Position numbers and translations under genes: made by a program
Notes under the pieces: model-generated
Database searches by the model: none
Told to the model about the DNA's origin: nothing
Seen by the model: the letters and a program-made list of their open reading frames with translations, nothing else
Part shown: positions 11,520-23,900 of the stretch, piece after piece
Numbering within the stretch: position 1 is the first letter of the stretch
Layout of the letters: the number at the start of each line of letters is the position of its first letter
NCBI GenBank assembly: GCA_013399895.1
Contig: VXBA01005911.1
Span: forward strand, 62,001 to 126,000
Origin: Serilophus lunatus
Taxonomy: Eukaryota; Chordata; Aves; Passeriformes; Eurylaimidae
Length of the DNA stretch: 64,000 nucleotides
Direction: 5' to 3'

Positions 11520-11830
11520 TTTCGGCTTTTATAAAGGGATTTTTCACAGAGAGAGGACACAGCGAGGCCTACATGCTCAAGCAGTGCCTGGGCCTCAAAA
11601 ACAAGGACGACTCGGCCTTGAGCTAAGTTGAAGATAGAACTTAGGAAAATAATTAGACAAAAATAGAAAGAGTAAGGTAAGAAGAATGTAAACATAGGGG
11701 ATGTGCATATGCAAATGTATAGCCAATTAATTATTAGTTGGGGCGCATGCTTTGTGTGTAGGAAAATGAACTATTATATAAACCACGTGTTTTCTGCAAT
11801 AAACAGAGCATTTCACCATTANACCCCTTA
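11520..11830 (+). repeat. ERV LTR piece, plus orientation, class II-like
   Basis: A plus-strand LTR 3' portion with an ATGCAAAT octamer near 11711, a TATATAAA box at 11775-11782 and AATAAA at 11798-11803. The polyadenylation signal lies only about 20 bases after the TATA box, so it would sit at or just before the cap site. Alpharetrovirus-type LTRs have this layout, which suggests a class II (ERVK-like) element. The 5' limit is uncertain and there is a single N at 11822. It adjoins a pol fragment on the opposite strand, so the two do not form one provirus. Confidence 0.6.
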
Positions 11831-11847
11831 AAACCTGTTTTTTTCTC

Positions 11848-12815
11848 TTCAGACAGCCGCTTTCCACCTCTGATTGGTCTCAACAAGGCAACAGGAACCA
11901 TCAGTGAAAAGGGCGTATCACTTTTCCTCATCTGGTAGCTGGTTATACAGCGGGGTTTCTTCAGCATGGGTGACTTTCTCTTCTTCATCTTCATCAGTGA
12001 GGTTGAAGCTCTCACTTTCAGGCCAGTTTGTGATGATCTCAAGGATCTCAGGGCGATTTGAGCTTCTTATACGGGTACACTGTGTGATCAAGGCGATCCA
12101 CTTGCTCCAGGTGACGTTGGTAGCATGGTGGATGGATGGAGTCTTTCCTTTAAACATCCACCCCAGGACCGGGAGTCGAGGTGCCAGGAGGAGCTGTGTC
12201 TCAGTGCCTATCACTTCTGAGGCCACTTGGGTTCTTTCATAGGCTGCGAGGATCTCTTTCTCTGTCAGGGTGTAGTTGGCTTCAGATCTTTGGAAGCTTC
12301 AATTCCAGAACCCAAGTGGTCGGCCTCGGGTCTCTCCGGGCACCTTCTGCCAGAGGCTCCAAGAGATGCCTCTGTCTTTGGCTGCAGAATACAAGACATT
12401 CTTGACATCTGTCTCCATCTTGACTGGTCCAAGTGCTACTGCATGAGCAATTTCACGCTTGATCTGCTCGAATGCTAGCTGCTGTTCAGGGCCCTACTGG
12501 AACTAGGTCTTCTTTTGTGCCACGAGGTAGAGAGGACTTACGATCTGGCTGTACTCAGGGATGTGCATTCTCTAGGACCCAATGGCTCCTAGAAAGGACT
12601 GCGTCTCTTTCTTGTTCTTTTCACATGGCTGTGATCTTGTTGATCACTTCAGTTGTGATCTGACAGCGTCCATCCTGCCACTTCATGCCAAGGAACTGGA
12701 TTTCTCGGGCAGGTCTTTTGACTTTGCTCCGCTTGATGGCAAAACTGGCATCCAAGAGAATCTTAATGGTTTCTCGAAACCCATGCCATTTACCAGGGAG
12801 GATATGCAAAATAAT
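11848..12815 (-). pseudogene. broken retroviral pol fragment (end of RT to start of RNase H), minus strand
   Basis: On the minus strand, pieces in shifting frames give a retroviral polymerase segment. From right to left these are the late RT region (REIQFLGMKWQDGRC at about 12675-12715), a connection region with LPVLGWMFKG (near 12150-12180), and the start of RNase H with the FTDGS motif near 11890-11905. Several stops and frameshifts interrupt it, including a stop just before the RNase H motif. The RT active-site region, integrase and gag are absent, so this is an inactive remnant. The exact class (ERVL-like or other) cannot be fixed from this fragment alone. Confidence 0.8.
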
Positions 12816-13065
12816 TGAAATAGATTGCTTAATTTGAGGTTGCTTGGTATCTACATTGTATATTTCTTACCAAAAGAGAAAAGAAGACACAGTGGATCAT
12901 TGTTTTCTCATAAGAATTCCAGTGAACTTTAATTTCTTAAATCTGGAAGTGTTAATGTACATACTGTACTTCTGTTAATGAGTACAAAAATAATGCAGCA
13001 ACAATAACGAGGATGAATATAATAACATCAATAATAATAAGGTCTTTATCTCTCTGAGACATAAT
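12816..13065. other. A+T-rich spacer
   Basis: Nothing recognised apart from short ATA/AAT-rich runs near 12990-13045. Confidence 0.4.
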
Positions 13066-13150
13066 AACAGAATCACAGAATTGTTTAGGCTGGAAAATAT
13101 GTCTGAGATCATTAAATCTAACCATTAATCTAATAAAACATTGCTTTTAA
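13066..13150 (-). mobile_element. CR1 3' tail, minus strand
   Basis: AGAATCACAGAATTGTTTAGG followed by a degraded GAAAA-TC-GAGATCAT-AA-TCTAACC is the reverse complement of a CR1 3' end. Only the last roughly 85 bases are recognisable, as expected for a strongly 5'-truncated insertion. Confidence 0.7.
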
Positions 13151-14222
13151 TAAAACTCCAAACAGTGTTAAATGATGATGCCATTTTTCATGGCAGAATT
13201 CAGAAGGGCATGCCATGCCGGTTTTATTCAAACAAAAGGAATTGTCTGTTTGGGGCTTTTCTCCCAAAGGAAAAATGTGGTGTGTCTTAGCATATTTTGA
13301 ACCCGACTCTACGCATCCTGTTGACTCACTGCACTGAATTCAATGTAATGAGTACTGGGCCTGTTGCAGCAGTTCTCCCATCCATCCATTGGTTAGGAGC
13401 ATAGCTTTTTTCTAGGTACCAATATCCCAATTCCTGTAAGCTGCATAAGTAAAGAAGCAACGGATTCTAATCAGAAGAAAGAAAACCATGCTGAATTTTG
13501 TAGGATTATTTACAACAGTCAAAGAGGCCATGGTTTCAGTGGGAGGAAGGATGTTCAATACTGAGTTTTCCCTGATGCTTTTTAAACAACACATTTGTCT
13601 GTTCTTTATTTCTCTTTAGTATCTTCTCCAGCTGTGTAGTTGTAATTCTGCAGTTCATGTTTTGTCACTTCTGCATTAGTAAATACCTAGCTGGGTAATT
13701 ATGAAATAATCTCATAATGAAATGCAGGAAAGGGTTCTAGTTTAGTTTCAAAGTTGCTAAACAACTATTTTACTTTAAATGAGAATTTTCAACCTATATG
13801 TTCTAATGGGTTCTCAGAATACAGTACTAAAAATATATAAATGATATGGTAAACACAAAATGCGATTTTCCAGATGTCTACTGTGTAGAAAACTATTTGC
13901 AAAGTAAATTTATATGCAAGAATTCAAATATTAACTTATGGTGGAATAATAAGGCAACCATATGAAATTTTTAATATTTTTAATATGTAAAGAACAATAG
14001 AGGAAACCTGTGAAGGTTGATATCAACAACTCATGTAATTCAGTATTTTTTCTTTGAAAATATCCAGTACTGGATGTGGAGGGTAGCATGGCAAGAATAT
14101 AGTGCTACATCCCTAACTCTTTCAGCAATTAGGACCATAGACCCCTGTCTTGATTTGAAGACAATTGTACAATTTAAATTTGAAAACAAGAGACCACAAA
14201 ATATAGAAAAAGGAACAACAGC
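13151..14222. other. intergenic DNA, nothing recognised
   Basis: A+T-rich, with no coding signature, transposon end or RNA gene visible. Confidence 0.45.
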
Positions 14223-14224
14223 TC

Positions 14225-14985
14225 TTTTATTAAATTCCTATCTGTCTATCTGTCTTATCTAACTGTCTGTCTATCTGTTTATCTATCTACATGTGCATGA
14301 TGCAACACAGAACACAAAACAACTCAAGAACAACTGAAAACTTGTAGCGAAACAGAAAGAAAACCCTCATCTGCTTTGGTCAATTTTAACTCTTTGCCTA
14401 GCGGATGAAAACACTGGCACACCTCTGAGAGACGAGGGAGGCTGGGAGGCCAGTGAGGGAGTTCCGTGGTCACAAGGCAATGGCAGCCAGGGGATCCAGC
14501 AATGTACCAGGCAGATATGTTCTCACAACTCCCCGGGTGGAAAAGAGGGAAGAAAACTTTGTGGATGGTGTCTCCCTCTGGGGGATCCAAGCTGGGCTCA
14601 GGTGAGAGGTGGCAGGGCTGTGTTGCAGACACCCTGCGAGTTAAGTCACTGCTCCTCCATCCCGAATTGAGAAAGAAAGAGCAAGTTCCAGTCCGGAAAC
14701 CCTTGTGGCCGTGCCACCACCATCACCACAGACCACAGCTCCCAGCAGCCCAGGCAGGAAGGTGTGCGCTGCCCCAAAAGGGACTGCACCGGGCAGCAGC
14801 TGTGGCCCCAGCACCAGATACTGCCGGCTCCCAGCCCCGCAGGCACCCAGCACTGCCAGCTGAGGCCCTGCTAGTGTGGCACTGGTGCAGAACAGCCCCA
14901 TTACACACGCAGGGACCGGCCTTGCCCTGCACCACCACACCTGTGGGGCCACCTCCTGAGGAATTCTGTTCTTAGCTTAACTTTC
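14225..14985 (-). repeat. possible LTR or other GC-rich repeat, minus orientation
   Basis: A block much more GC-rich than its flanks (14390-14960), with AATAAA on the minus strand near 14226-14234. GC-rich U3-like sequence above a minus-strand polyadenylation signal resembles the LTRs elsewhere in the window, but I could not match termini, TATA box or target duplication. The open frames at 14466-14975 (both strands) follow from the GC content. A CpG-poor unique sequence is the alternative. Confidence 0.3.
14239..14291. repeat. imperfect TATC/CTGT tetranucleotide repeat
   Basis: About 50 bases of interspersed CTAT, CTGT and TATC units. Confidence 0.75.
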
Positions 14986-15570
14986 CCCAGTTTGCCACCA
15001 TCATGGTGGTAATGGAAAAATTTTCCCAAAAGAGAATCTAACCTATAACAACTTCTTTAGCCAGGGCTTGTAGGTTTGCACTTAATCCTGTTAGAAATCA
15101 AGAAAATGTCATAATTAGACTACCCCTACTACAGAAGCTTTGGTGAATGTATAATATTGGTTAAAAATTGATTCTTGTAAACTATCTCTAATTTAGGTAC
15201 TGCAACACTTATATACAAAGAAAAAATAATAAGATATATTGACTACAAAGAACAAATACTTTGTCAATATGACATAAATTCCTAGTTTGCTTGCACTCTT
15301 AACCCCTTTCTGGTAAGCCTTTTTTCAGGATAATCTGTCTTAAAAAAAGCCTGATATGTTCACAGTCTTTAATAGAAGTACAATTAATGCCATTATTGGC
15401 ATCAGTAATATTACTTAAACTTTAAAAAAACCCAAAAAACCCAGCCAAAAAGCTCCACACAAGTTAATCTGTCTAAGCATGAAAATTGATGTAAAACACT
15501 AATTGAACATTTGTAATTGAACTAATTGAACTATTTGTAAATAGCATTAGATGAATCATAATAATATTAA
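14986..15570. other. intergenic DNA, nothing recognised
   Basis: A+T-rich sequence with an A-rich run at 15420-15440; no gene or repeat recognised. Confidence 0.4.
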
Positions 15571-15574
15571 TAAA

Positions 15575-16830
15575 TAATTGTTTAGCTATTACATGAAATG
15601 GCAGTTCTATTGCCCTTCTGTGAACACAACCCAGAACCTCAATATTTATCTTGTAGTGATGGACTCTGAACTGAACACAGTAATTCAAGTGTGGCCTCAG
15701 TGCCAAGTAGATGGGGATGATTACTTCCTTTGTTATGCGGGCCACACTGTTTCTGATACAAGTCAGGATGCCATTGGCCTTGCCCATGTGGACACATTTT
15801 CAGCTCATGTTCTGCTGCTATTGACCAGCACCCCATGTCCTTTTTTTGCTAGGCAGCTTTCTAGCCACTCTACTCCAAGCCTGAAATGATGCATGGGGCT
15901 GTTCTGACCCAAGGGCAGGACCTTTGCCTTGTTGAACCTGATTACAACTGGCCTTAGTGCATTGACCCAGCCTGTCCAGTTACCTCTAAAGAGGTGTCAA
16001 CCCTCTAGCAAAACAACACTCTCACTCAATTTGATGTCACCTGCAGACTTACTGAATACACTCAATCCCCTTGTCCAGATCATTGATAAAGATGTTAAAC
16101 AGGATTGACCCCAACACTAAGCCCTAGGGAGCTCACTAGTGACTGATCACCAGCTGGATACAACTCCATTTACCAGCACTTTCCAGGCTGGACCATCCAG
16201 CCAGTTGTTAACCCAGTGAACAGTGCTCCCATCCAAGTCATGAGCAGCCAGTTTCTCCTGGAGAATGCTTTGGGAAACATTTTCAAAGGCTTTATTAAAG
16301 TCCAGGTAGACAATATCCACAGCCTTTCTCTCATTCACTAAGTGTGTCACCTTGTCATAGAACAACAGGTTTGTCAAGCAGGAGCTATCTTTCCTAAACT
16401 CATGCTGGATTGGCCTGACCCCCTGGTTGTCCTGTACATGCCACATGATGGCACTCAGGATGATCTGCCTGCTCCGTGACATTTCCTGGAACCAACTCAG
16501 ACTGACAGGTCTGTAGTTCCTCGGGTCCTCCTTCTGTCGGCCTTTCTTGTAGATGAGCATCAAATCGGCCAGCCTCCTTCTGGGGCCTCCTCAGTCAGTC
16601 AGAACTGATGTCAAATGATGGAAAGCAGCTTGGAAAGCACTTTCACCAGCTGTCAGTACCCTCAGGTGGTCTGGTCCCATAGACTTGTATGTGTCTATGT
16701 GATGTGGTAAGTTACTGACCATTCCCTCTTGGACTATGGATGCTTCATTTTGCTCACTGCTCCTGTCTTCCAGCTCAGGGGGCTGAGTACCCCAGCAACT
16801 TATTGCTGCTTCCAAGTCTGCCCTTTAAGA
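15575..16830 (-). mobile_element. CR1 LINE fragment, minus strand, 3' end missing
   Basis: Reading leftward from 16830 the minus strand gives CR1 ORF2: the pre-RT part SSEQNEASIVQEGMVSNL with YKSMGPDHLRVL (16600-16790), then the reverse transcriptase KGRQKEDPRNYRPVSL, VNERKAVDIVYLDFNKAFENVSQ and the following thumb segment (16147-16563), then LRPHLNYCVQF (about 15640-15730). Stops and frameshifts are present. The usual CR1 3' tail is missing at the left edge, which is unusual because CR1 copies are normally truncated at the 5' end. Confidence 0.85.
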
Positions 16831-19800
16831 CACTAGAAATCAAGTAGAATAAATTCTTTGTTCAGCAAGAGCTGGTTTTCTGCCCTTTTGTTTCCAATCT
16901 TGAAGACAAATGAGGCTACGAATTTCACAAGATGAAGATTATCAGAACATAGCTGTTTTCTACATGTTCCGTCCTTGTTCTTGCATTTTGAGTGATGAAT
17001 AAAAATACAATGGGAAAACAACAGTGGGAGTAGAGTTGGGATTTCTGCTCCAAGAAGCAGGAAACTGGCATTTTTTATATTACATCTCAAATATATTAGA
17101 AGTTTTTTTATTTACTTTTTGATATTCAAGCTTGAGGATGAATACTCTCCAACTTTCCTCCACACTCACTTTTCTAAAGTCAAGGATTCAGGTTTTTATT
17201 TTATTTCAGGTAACCACATAAAATCTGGAAGAGAGGCAACAGTGTCATCTTACTCCGGTATGCATTCTATATTTCTAGAAAATCCATTATAAGTAGAGTC
17301 TCTGATGGTAACCACTTTACACACATAATCCCTCCCTTTAAAGGCTTTCTGCTTTAACTGTATTGCACATTGTGTGCTGCCTCTCGAAACTGAAATGACT
17401 GTTGAGGACTTTCCCTATAATTGCTGTCATTTGCACCAGTTGCACTCCGGCCCTTAGCACAACAGCTAAGAGGAGAGGAGTTTTTCCTGCACTGCAGATG
17501 TCTGAGAGAAAGGGGGAAATGCAGTGAAGAGGCCTGAGTTTTCGAAAGAAAGCAAGGAAAAGGAAGAGGCTAGAGGAAATGAAAGCATAAAAAATTCAGC
17601 AAATCATACTTTTGTAGAGGGTTATCCAGGGGCAGAGACAGTCCTGAGTTCCTGAGTACCTAGACAGAAGAATAGGAAGCAAAAACTGGAAATACATGTA
17701 AGAGTAATGTGAGGGCCAGAGAGATAGAGAAAAATTAAATTTGGGCATGTAGAAGCAGAAGAGGAGAGCTAAAGTGAGAAAATTGAATAGATGTGGGAAA
17801 GGGCATGAATTGCAAGATGATGGTAAATGTGCAGATGCTAAAAGTTGCGAGACTGGAAACGTGGAGAACTGGAAAAAAAAAAGAAGCTTCGTGGTCTGGC
17901 CAAAAAGGACAGACAGCCAGGCTGGAGATGTAGTGCCTATGAGCATAGAGATAAGAGAAATGAGTGGTAGCTCCTTTTTAATCTATTTTCTATGGCTCTA
18001 AAATTATAAGAAACTGTAATGCTTTTAGGGTCAAAATATATAATTCTTTCCTTTTGAAGGGTACCAACAGATATTCCTAAAGGTGTCCCGGAGGTGGATG
18101 CAGTTGTATCTAGAAAGAGTGGGCTTTCTTAAAAGGTGGTTTTTATCCAATCAAAAGTGGACTATGATCTACAAACTTTTGCTTATCCACAGTTGTATTG
18201 TTTCTGCATCTACCACTTAGAATGACAAATGCATTTTTGCTGGTCAAGTCCTATTTACAGTAGGGACTTCTACTGACACAACCCCTGTCTCTCAGCAGTG
18301 ACATCTTAAGTGACACTTAAGGCATCTTGGATATAAAACAGCCTTTTTTGAGTAATTTTAATTTTAGGACTGTGTCCTGTACTGTACATTAGCTGGAAAT
18401 GGAAAAGAAGATATGGTCACCGAAGCAGAAGGGGATGTCTTTGTGATATCCAGAGCTGAATCCACAAAGACATTAACTGCTGATGACTACCTCCAATACT
18501 AGAAAACTGGAAGCTTTCCAGCGTTCAAAATCATGATCTATTTTTAAAACACTACCTCTTAGTTTGCAAAAGTTGCCTATTAAGTAACTTGCTTTTAAAA
18601 GCCAGTTTATTTGTTGTTTATTTATTTATTTATGTATTTATATCTACATCATGCAAATCTGAAACCTTGCTTATCAGAATCCCTTTGCACATTAAAAGCT
18701 AGGTTTGTGCTTGCTTGACAGTCTATGCTAATTCAATTCCTGCTGTTCAAATAGTACATTGTAGCCTATTTTTCATTGTTCCTTGGTTCTCCTGAGATGT
18801 GAATGGTTTGGAGAAGTCATATTCCTTTGAAGATTGATTAGCTCATTTTCTCTAAATCGCCAGTAAATCCTGTATTTATAGTGGGATTATCAGCATACAC
18901 AGCAGGTGGACCAAAACTATTGACCTTTTCCAAGATGCTAGTTATTTTAAAAGCATTATGTCCTGTCTTTATGTACATGCAACACATTACTTAAGATGTT
19001 CCTTCGAAAAATTTATATTTACTACCTCCTTTGTTTTTCCCAAACATCCCAACCAAGTTGATCAACCCGTTGTGAGGCTTGTTTTGAAACCCTAGGTACT
19101 GCTGAAATACCAGTAAATATGCTAAGGCTATTGTATCCATGCTAGCCTTGCTGTTACGGTATCTTCGTAACACATTCAAATCAGTATTTGGACAAGTAGC
19201 AGATATTTAACTTGTTTTTAGTTACTGCAGTTGAAGTTGATACAGATTTCAGGAAGTGGCGAGTTTCTCTGGTCATGTTTTAAAACAGAGCATTAAGCAA
19301 TGAGAATGTTGTTAGCTGTATTAATGTGTTACAAGTTGAGCTGCTGTAATTAAAAAATGTTAGCTGACATATTCGGTTTTTTCTATTTTTACTTCTATTT
19401 TTCTCTGTACAAATTTTATTTATCCTGTAACAAAAGCTGTAATAGTTTTTCAGATTTTTGGTGGCCTTTCTGTATAATGCAGAATTGGAGCAATTATGTC
19501 TGAATAAATTCTATAATTTAGTCTTGCTGTAACACGGGACATATTTTGTCATGTCACAACACATCGCATGTATTGAATAAATTTCATCCAAAGATCAGAA
19601 AAAAATGCATGAAAGTATTTTAGTCTCCTAGGGAACCTTTTAGTTATATTGTAGGCTTTTATTGTAATTTATGAAGAATATTTTCTTTGCATATGTTTGC
19701 ATTTTCTTTTAAGGTATTTTTGAAAATAAGTTTTAAAACAAGATCTTATTTCAATAATGAAATTTAAAAGCATTGCACAGAACCAACTTCTGCTCATAGG

Positions 19801-20870
19801 TTGTTTTTACTGATGTGTTTTAATGCAGTTCCAGCAATTAACAGAAATAGTCCTTAGCAGAGACATCTGGGACATAAATCTAATTATTCTTTGTACTGTG
19901 ACTTGCTACAGTGAGTGGAGCTAAGGATATGCCTTTTCTCTTCAGCAACAATAAATTATCTATTATTATGTGAGCAGTACTGAAAAAAAAATCCTATCTT
20001 GATTTAAATAAAATCTGTCCATTTCCTGCTGAAAACTCCCTCAAACAATACCATTTGCAGATCCTGGGACAACCACAGAGTAAGTAGTAAGAAGAGAATA
20101 GTCACTGGTTCTTGTTCCAAAGGAAATAGAGGAAATGTTCTTTCTTGCTCCTGAAGATGAGAATTTATTAGACCTTTTAGCAAATAATTTGGTTTTACAG
20201 TACATTACCAGGAATTAGTGAGATTGGTTATGTCCCTAATTATGGGGATTTTTTTTAAATGTCCTTAGTCTATTCTGAAAAATTTTGAAGTGGAACTTTA
20301 TTATGGTTACAAAATTATATAAAAGAGCATAACACTCTTAAAATGAGGGTCACAGGTGGAATGCAACAATGCTAATATGAAAAGTAATGGAAAAATCCAC
20401 TACTTCTGTTCACTACTTAAATTATGTGATTGGGTAAATGGATTTCTCTACTTTTTAGGAGTATGCTTCTACATTAATCTAGCAGCAATTAGAGAGAAGA
20501 GGTTGCTCTGCAAATTGTCTCCTTGAACCATGTGGTTCATCTTTTTATTGTGTAAAACATAAAAAATTGCTTCTAATCAATCCACTTCAATTTTCTGTCT
20601 AAAAATCATTTATCATCCCTTTTTGGCTTAGAGCACTTCTAAAATGTTTTTCCTGAAATTAACTAAAAGGATGTGGTATTTGTATCAGTGAGCAGATTAT
20701 GGTTGTGTGAGGTAAATCTTACTGTGGTAGCAACAAAGAGACTACATTACTCTCTAAAAGTTCTTAACAAATTGATTAATGCTTTTAGAATAATTACTCA
20801 ACATTGTACATGAAATAGTGGTCTCTTATTCAATAAATAAAGGATGCATCATTTGATTACAATAATAGAC
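16831..20870. other. 4 kb A+T-rich intergenic block
   Basis: No exon, RNA gene or clear transposon. A purine-rich segment lies at 17520-17900 and a (TTTA)-type microsatellite at 18616-18642. Open frames at 17596-18001 and 18991-19179 look like chance. Confidence 0.45.
18616..18642. repeat. TTTA-type microsatellite
   Basis: Imperfect run of TTTA/TATT units. Confidence 0.7.
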
Positions 20871-20873
20871 TCA

Positions 20874-23800
20874 GAATAGAATCATAGAATATCCTGAATT
20901 GGAACAGACACAGAAAGTTCATCAAAATCCAGCTGCTTGTTGCACAGGACCATCCCTAAGAGTCACCCTATGTGCCTGAGAGTATTGTCCAAATTTTCCT
21001 TGAACTCTTGTCAGGCTTGGTGCTGTGTCCACTTCCCTGGGGAACCTATTCCAGTGCCCAACCACCCTCTGAGTAAAGAACCTTTTTCTAATATTCATCC
21101 CAAACCTCCCCTGACACAACTCCAGACCATTCCCTCAGGTCCTGTCACTGGTCACCACAGAGAAGAGATCACAGTGCCTGCCCCTTTTCTTCCCTTCACA
21201 AGGAAGTTGTAACTGCTGTGAGGTCTCCCCTCAGTCTTCTCTTCTCCAGACTGAACAGACCAAGTGACCTCAGCCACTCCTCATACAACTTCTTCTCCAG
21301 GCCAAATAGCATCTTCGTTGCCCTCCTTTGGACGGTCTCTAAGAGCTGAATATCTTTCTTGTGTTGCAGTGCCCAAAACTGCCACAATATTCAAGGTGAG
21401 GCCTCACCATTGCAGAGCAGAGTGAGACAATCCCCTCCCTCAACCACCTGGTGATGCTTTGCCTGATGCCCCCCAGGACACAGTTTCCCCTCCTGGCTGC
21501 CAGGGCACTGCTGACTCATATTCAGCTTGACATCAACCAGGACCCCAGGTCCCTTCCTGTGGAACAGCTTTCTAGCACCTCATTCTCCAGTTTGTACATA
21601 CATGTGGGTTTTCCTCATGACAGGTGCAGAATCCAGCACTTTTCCTCATGGAATTTCATCTGGTTGGTGATTGTCTGGTCCTCTAATTTGTCAAAGTCTC
21701 TCTGCAGGGCTTCCCTGCCTTCCAGGAAGTCAACACCTCCTCCAAATTTAGAATCCTCAGCAAATTTACATCGTATCCCTTCCAGTCCTTCATCCAAGTA
21801 ATTTATGAAGATGTTGAAGAACACAGGGCCCAAGATGAGCCCTATGGAACCCCACTAGTGACAGGTCACAAGTCTGATGTTAATCCATTCACTATTACCC
21901 TCTGTGATGGACCCTTGAGCCCATTTGTCATCCACATGATGTGTTTATCCAGTTGTGTGCTGGATATTTTGTCTAGAAGGATCCTATGAGAGACAGTACC
22001 AAAAGCTTTACTGAAATCCAAAAAGTTTACATCAATTAGATGGGTTACCTTGTCATAAAAGGAAATTAAGTTTGACAATTGGGACTTTCACCTTAGGAAG
22101 CTATACTTTCTCTACTTTCTGCATTGCCCTTCCATGTTTTTCAATACTTCCCAGAATAATCTCCATAATTTTATCAGGCACTGAAGTGAGACTGACAGGC
22201 CTGTACTGGGACAATGTCAACCAGCTTTTAGTTGACTGGGACCGCTCCAGTTGCCCAAGACTGTTCAAAAGTAATTGAGGCCCATAGACTTACAGAGATT
22301 CATCTGGAGCACCAGATCCTGCACACCTTCAGGGTCCAATAAGAGTTGATCATTCTCACAGCCATGGTCCTCCAGCTCAGAGCACTGAGACCCCTTCATC
22401 TGTCACCAGTGTTGAAGACAGAGGCAAAGGATGCATTAAACACACTTCTGCCTTACCTCTGTCCCTGTTTACGAGATGACTATCCTCATCCTATAATGGG
22501 CTAATGTAATTTTTTGCACTACTTTTCGCCATTAATGTATTTGGAAAAACTTTTTGTTTTCTCCCATGGTTCTGGCAGCTTCAATTCTAACTGAACTTCG
22601 ACCATATGAATTTTCTCCCTACAGTGGCAAGCAGCATCTCTGTGACCCTCCCACACCACCTAGGCATAGACCTTCCTTTTTTACTTTAGCTCCAAAAGAA
22701 TATCCCTGCTCAGCCAAGCTTGTCTTCTCCCTTGCCTGCTTGACTTCCAGCATTTTGGAATTTCCTGCCCCTGTGCAATTAGAGGGTGGTGCTTAAAAAA
22801 TGACCAGCACTAATGAACTCCAGTAAAAACATTTTCCCATGGGACCTTTCTCACTATTTCACTGAGCAGCCTGAAGTCAGCTCTTCTCATGTCCAGACCT
22901 CAGGTTTTGCTGACACTTTTCTTCCTGTTAACAGGGATATTAAACTCAATCACTTCATGGTCACTGTGGCCAAGACAGCCACCAATCACCACTCATGACA
23001 TCTCAGTTAACAAGCAACAAATCATCCAGGGTACCTTTCCTAGTCAGTTCTGTTAGTACCTATAACATGAAGTTGTCATGCAGGTGTTTTAGGGATCCTG
23101 CGGACCTGTTTATGCCAGTTATGGGGTATTCCCAGTTAACATATATCAAGTTGAATTCACCCATAAGGACAAGGACAGTTGATTTAGAGATCAAAGAATA
23201 ATGCATTGATGTAATTATCCTAGCTAGTTGATCTATAGTAGGCTCCCCCAAAAAACATCCACATTATTTGTTTGTTCCCTAATATTTGCCCAGAGGCTTC
23301 CAGCTGTGCCATTGCCAACTGCAAGCTCCATAAATTCTAGACCCTCCACTGCATACAACATCACCCCCCTGTCTCACCTGCCCTGCCTATCCCTCCTGAA
23401 GGGCTTGTAACCATCCAACATGGCACAACACTCACAGGGCTTATTCCACTAGGATTCCCTTATGCAAATGATGTTTTATTTCTGGGACAGGACCAAGGTT
23501 TGAGCTTCTCTTGCTCACTCCTCATGATACACACATTGGTGTAGAAACATTCCAAGTGTGGTTCTTTATAGTCAACACCTCCTGGAGCACACTGAAGGAT
23601 CCCACTAGCACTCAGTTCCTCCAGCTTTGGTGTGATGTCTCATTGCTTTTCAGTGGTGGGCCTGGTTTTACCCTTTTCCTGCTTCTAATCCAGTTTAAAG
23701 CTCTATCAATAAGCCCCACTACCTCCTGTGCTAGAACCTTTTCCCCTATGAGAAAGGGGCATCTCATCAGATATCAGTAGACCAAGTGTTGAATAGACCA

Positions 23801-23900
23801 TCCCACAGTCAAAAACCCCAAGTTTTTCCAGTGACACCACCTGTCTTGGAGCCTTGTGTTGATCTGATAGGTCTGCCTGCTTTGTTTAATATTCTTCCTT
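20874..23900 (-). mobile_element. long CR1 LINE copy (about 3 kb), minus strand, ORF2 broken
   Basis: The left end AGAATAGAATCATAGAATA is the reverse of the CR1 3' terminus. Moving right, the minus strand reads the CR1 ORF2 in reverse order: DIRKRFFTQRVVGHWNRFPREV (20930-21110), LFSLEKRRLRGDL (21200-21250), KFAEDSKFGGGVD (21730-21770), DFSKAFGTVSHRILLDKI (21960-22020), and the endonuclease piece STVLVLMGEFNLIYVNWEYPITG (23090-23190). The remaining part up to about 23900 resembles the N-terminal endonuclease region. Many stops and frameshifts make it inactive. It is the most complete LINE here, with endonuclease, RT and 3' end, and no ORF1. The right limit is approximate. Confidence 0.88.

Noticed and set aside
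10530..11695. Many overlapping proline- and arginine-rich frames
   Set aside because: Same cause: GC-rich LTR U3 with tandem units and a GT tract; no domain recognised.
11848..12815. Active retroviral polymerase
   Set aside because: Several stops and frameshifts, and the RT active site, integrase and most of RNase H are missing.
14239..14291. CRISPR-like array or other spaced repeats
   Set aside because: It is a plain tetranucleotide microsatellite; no spaced direct repeats of CRISPR type exist anywhere in the window.
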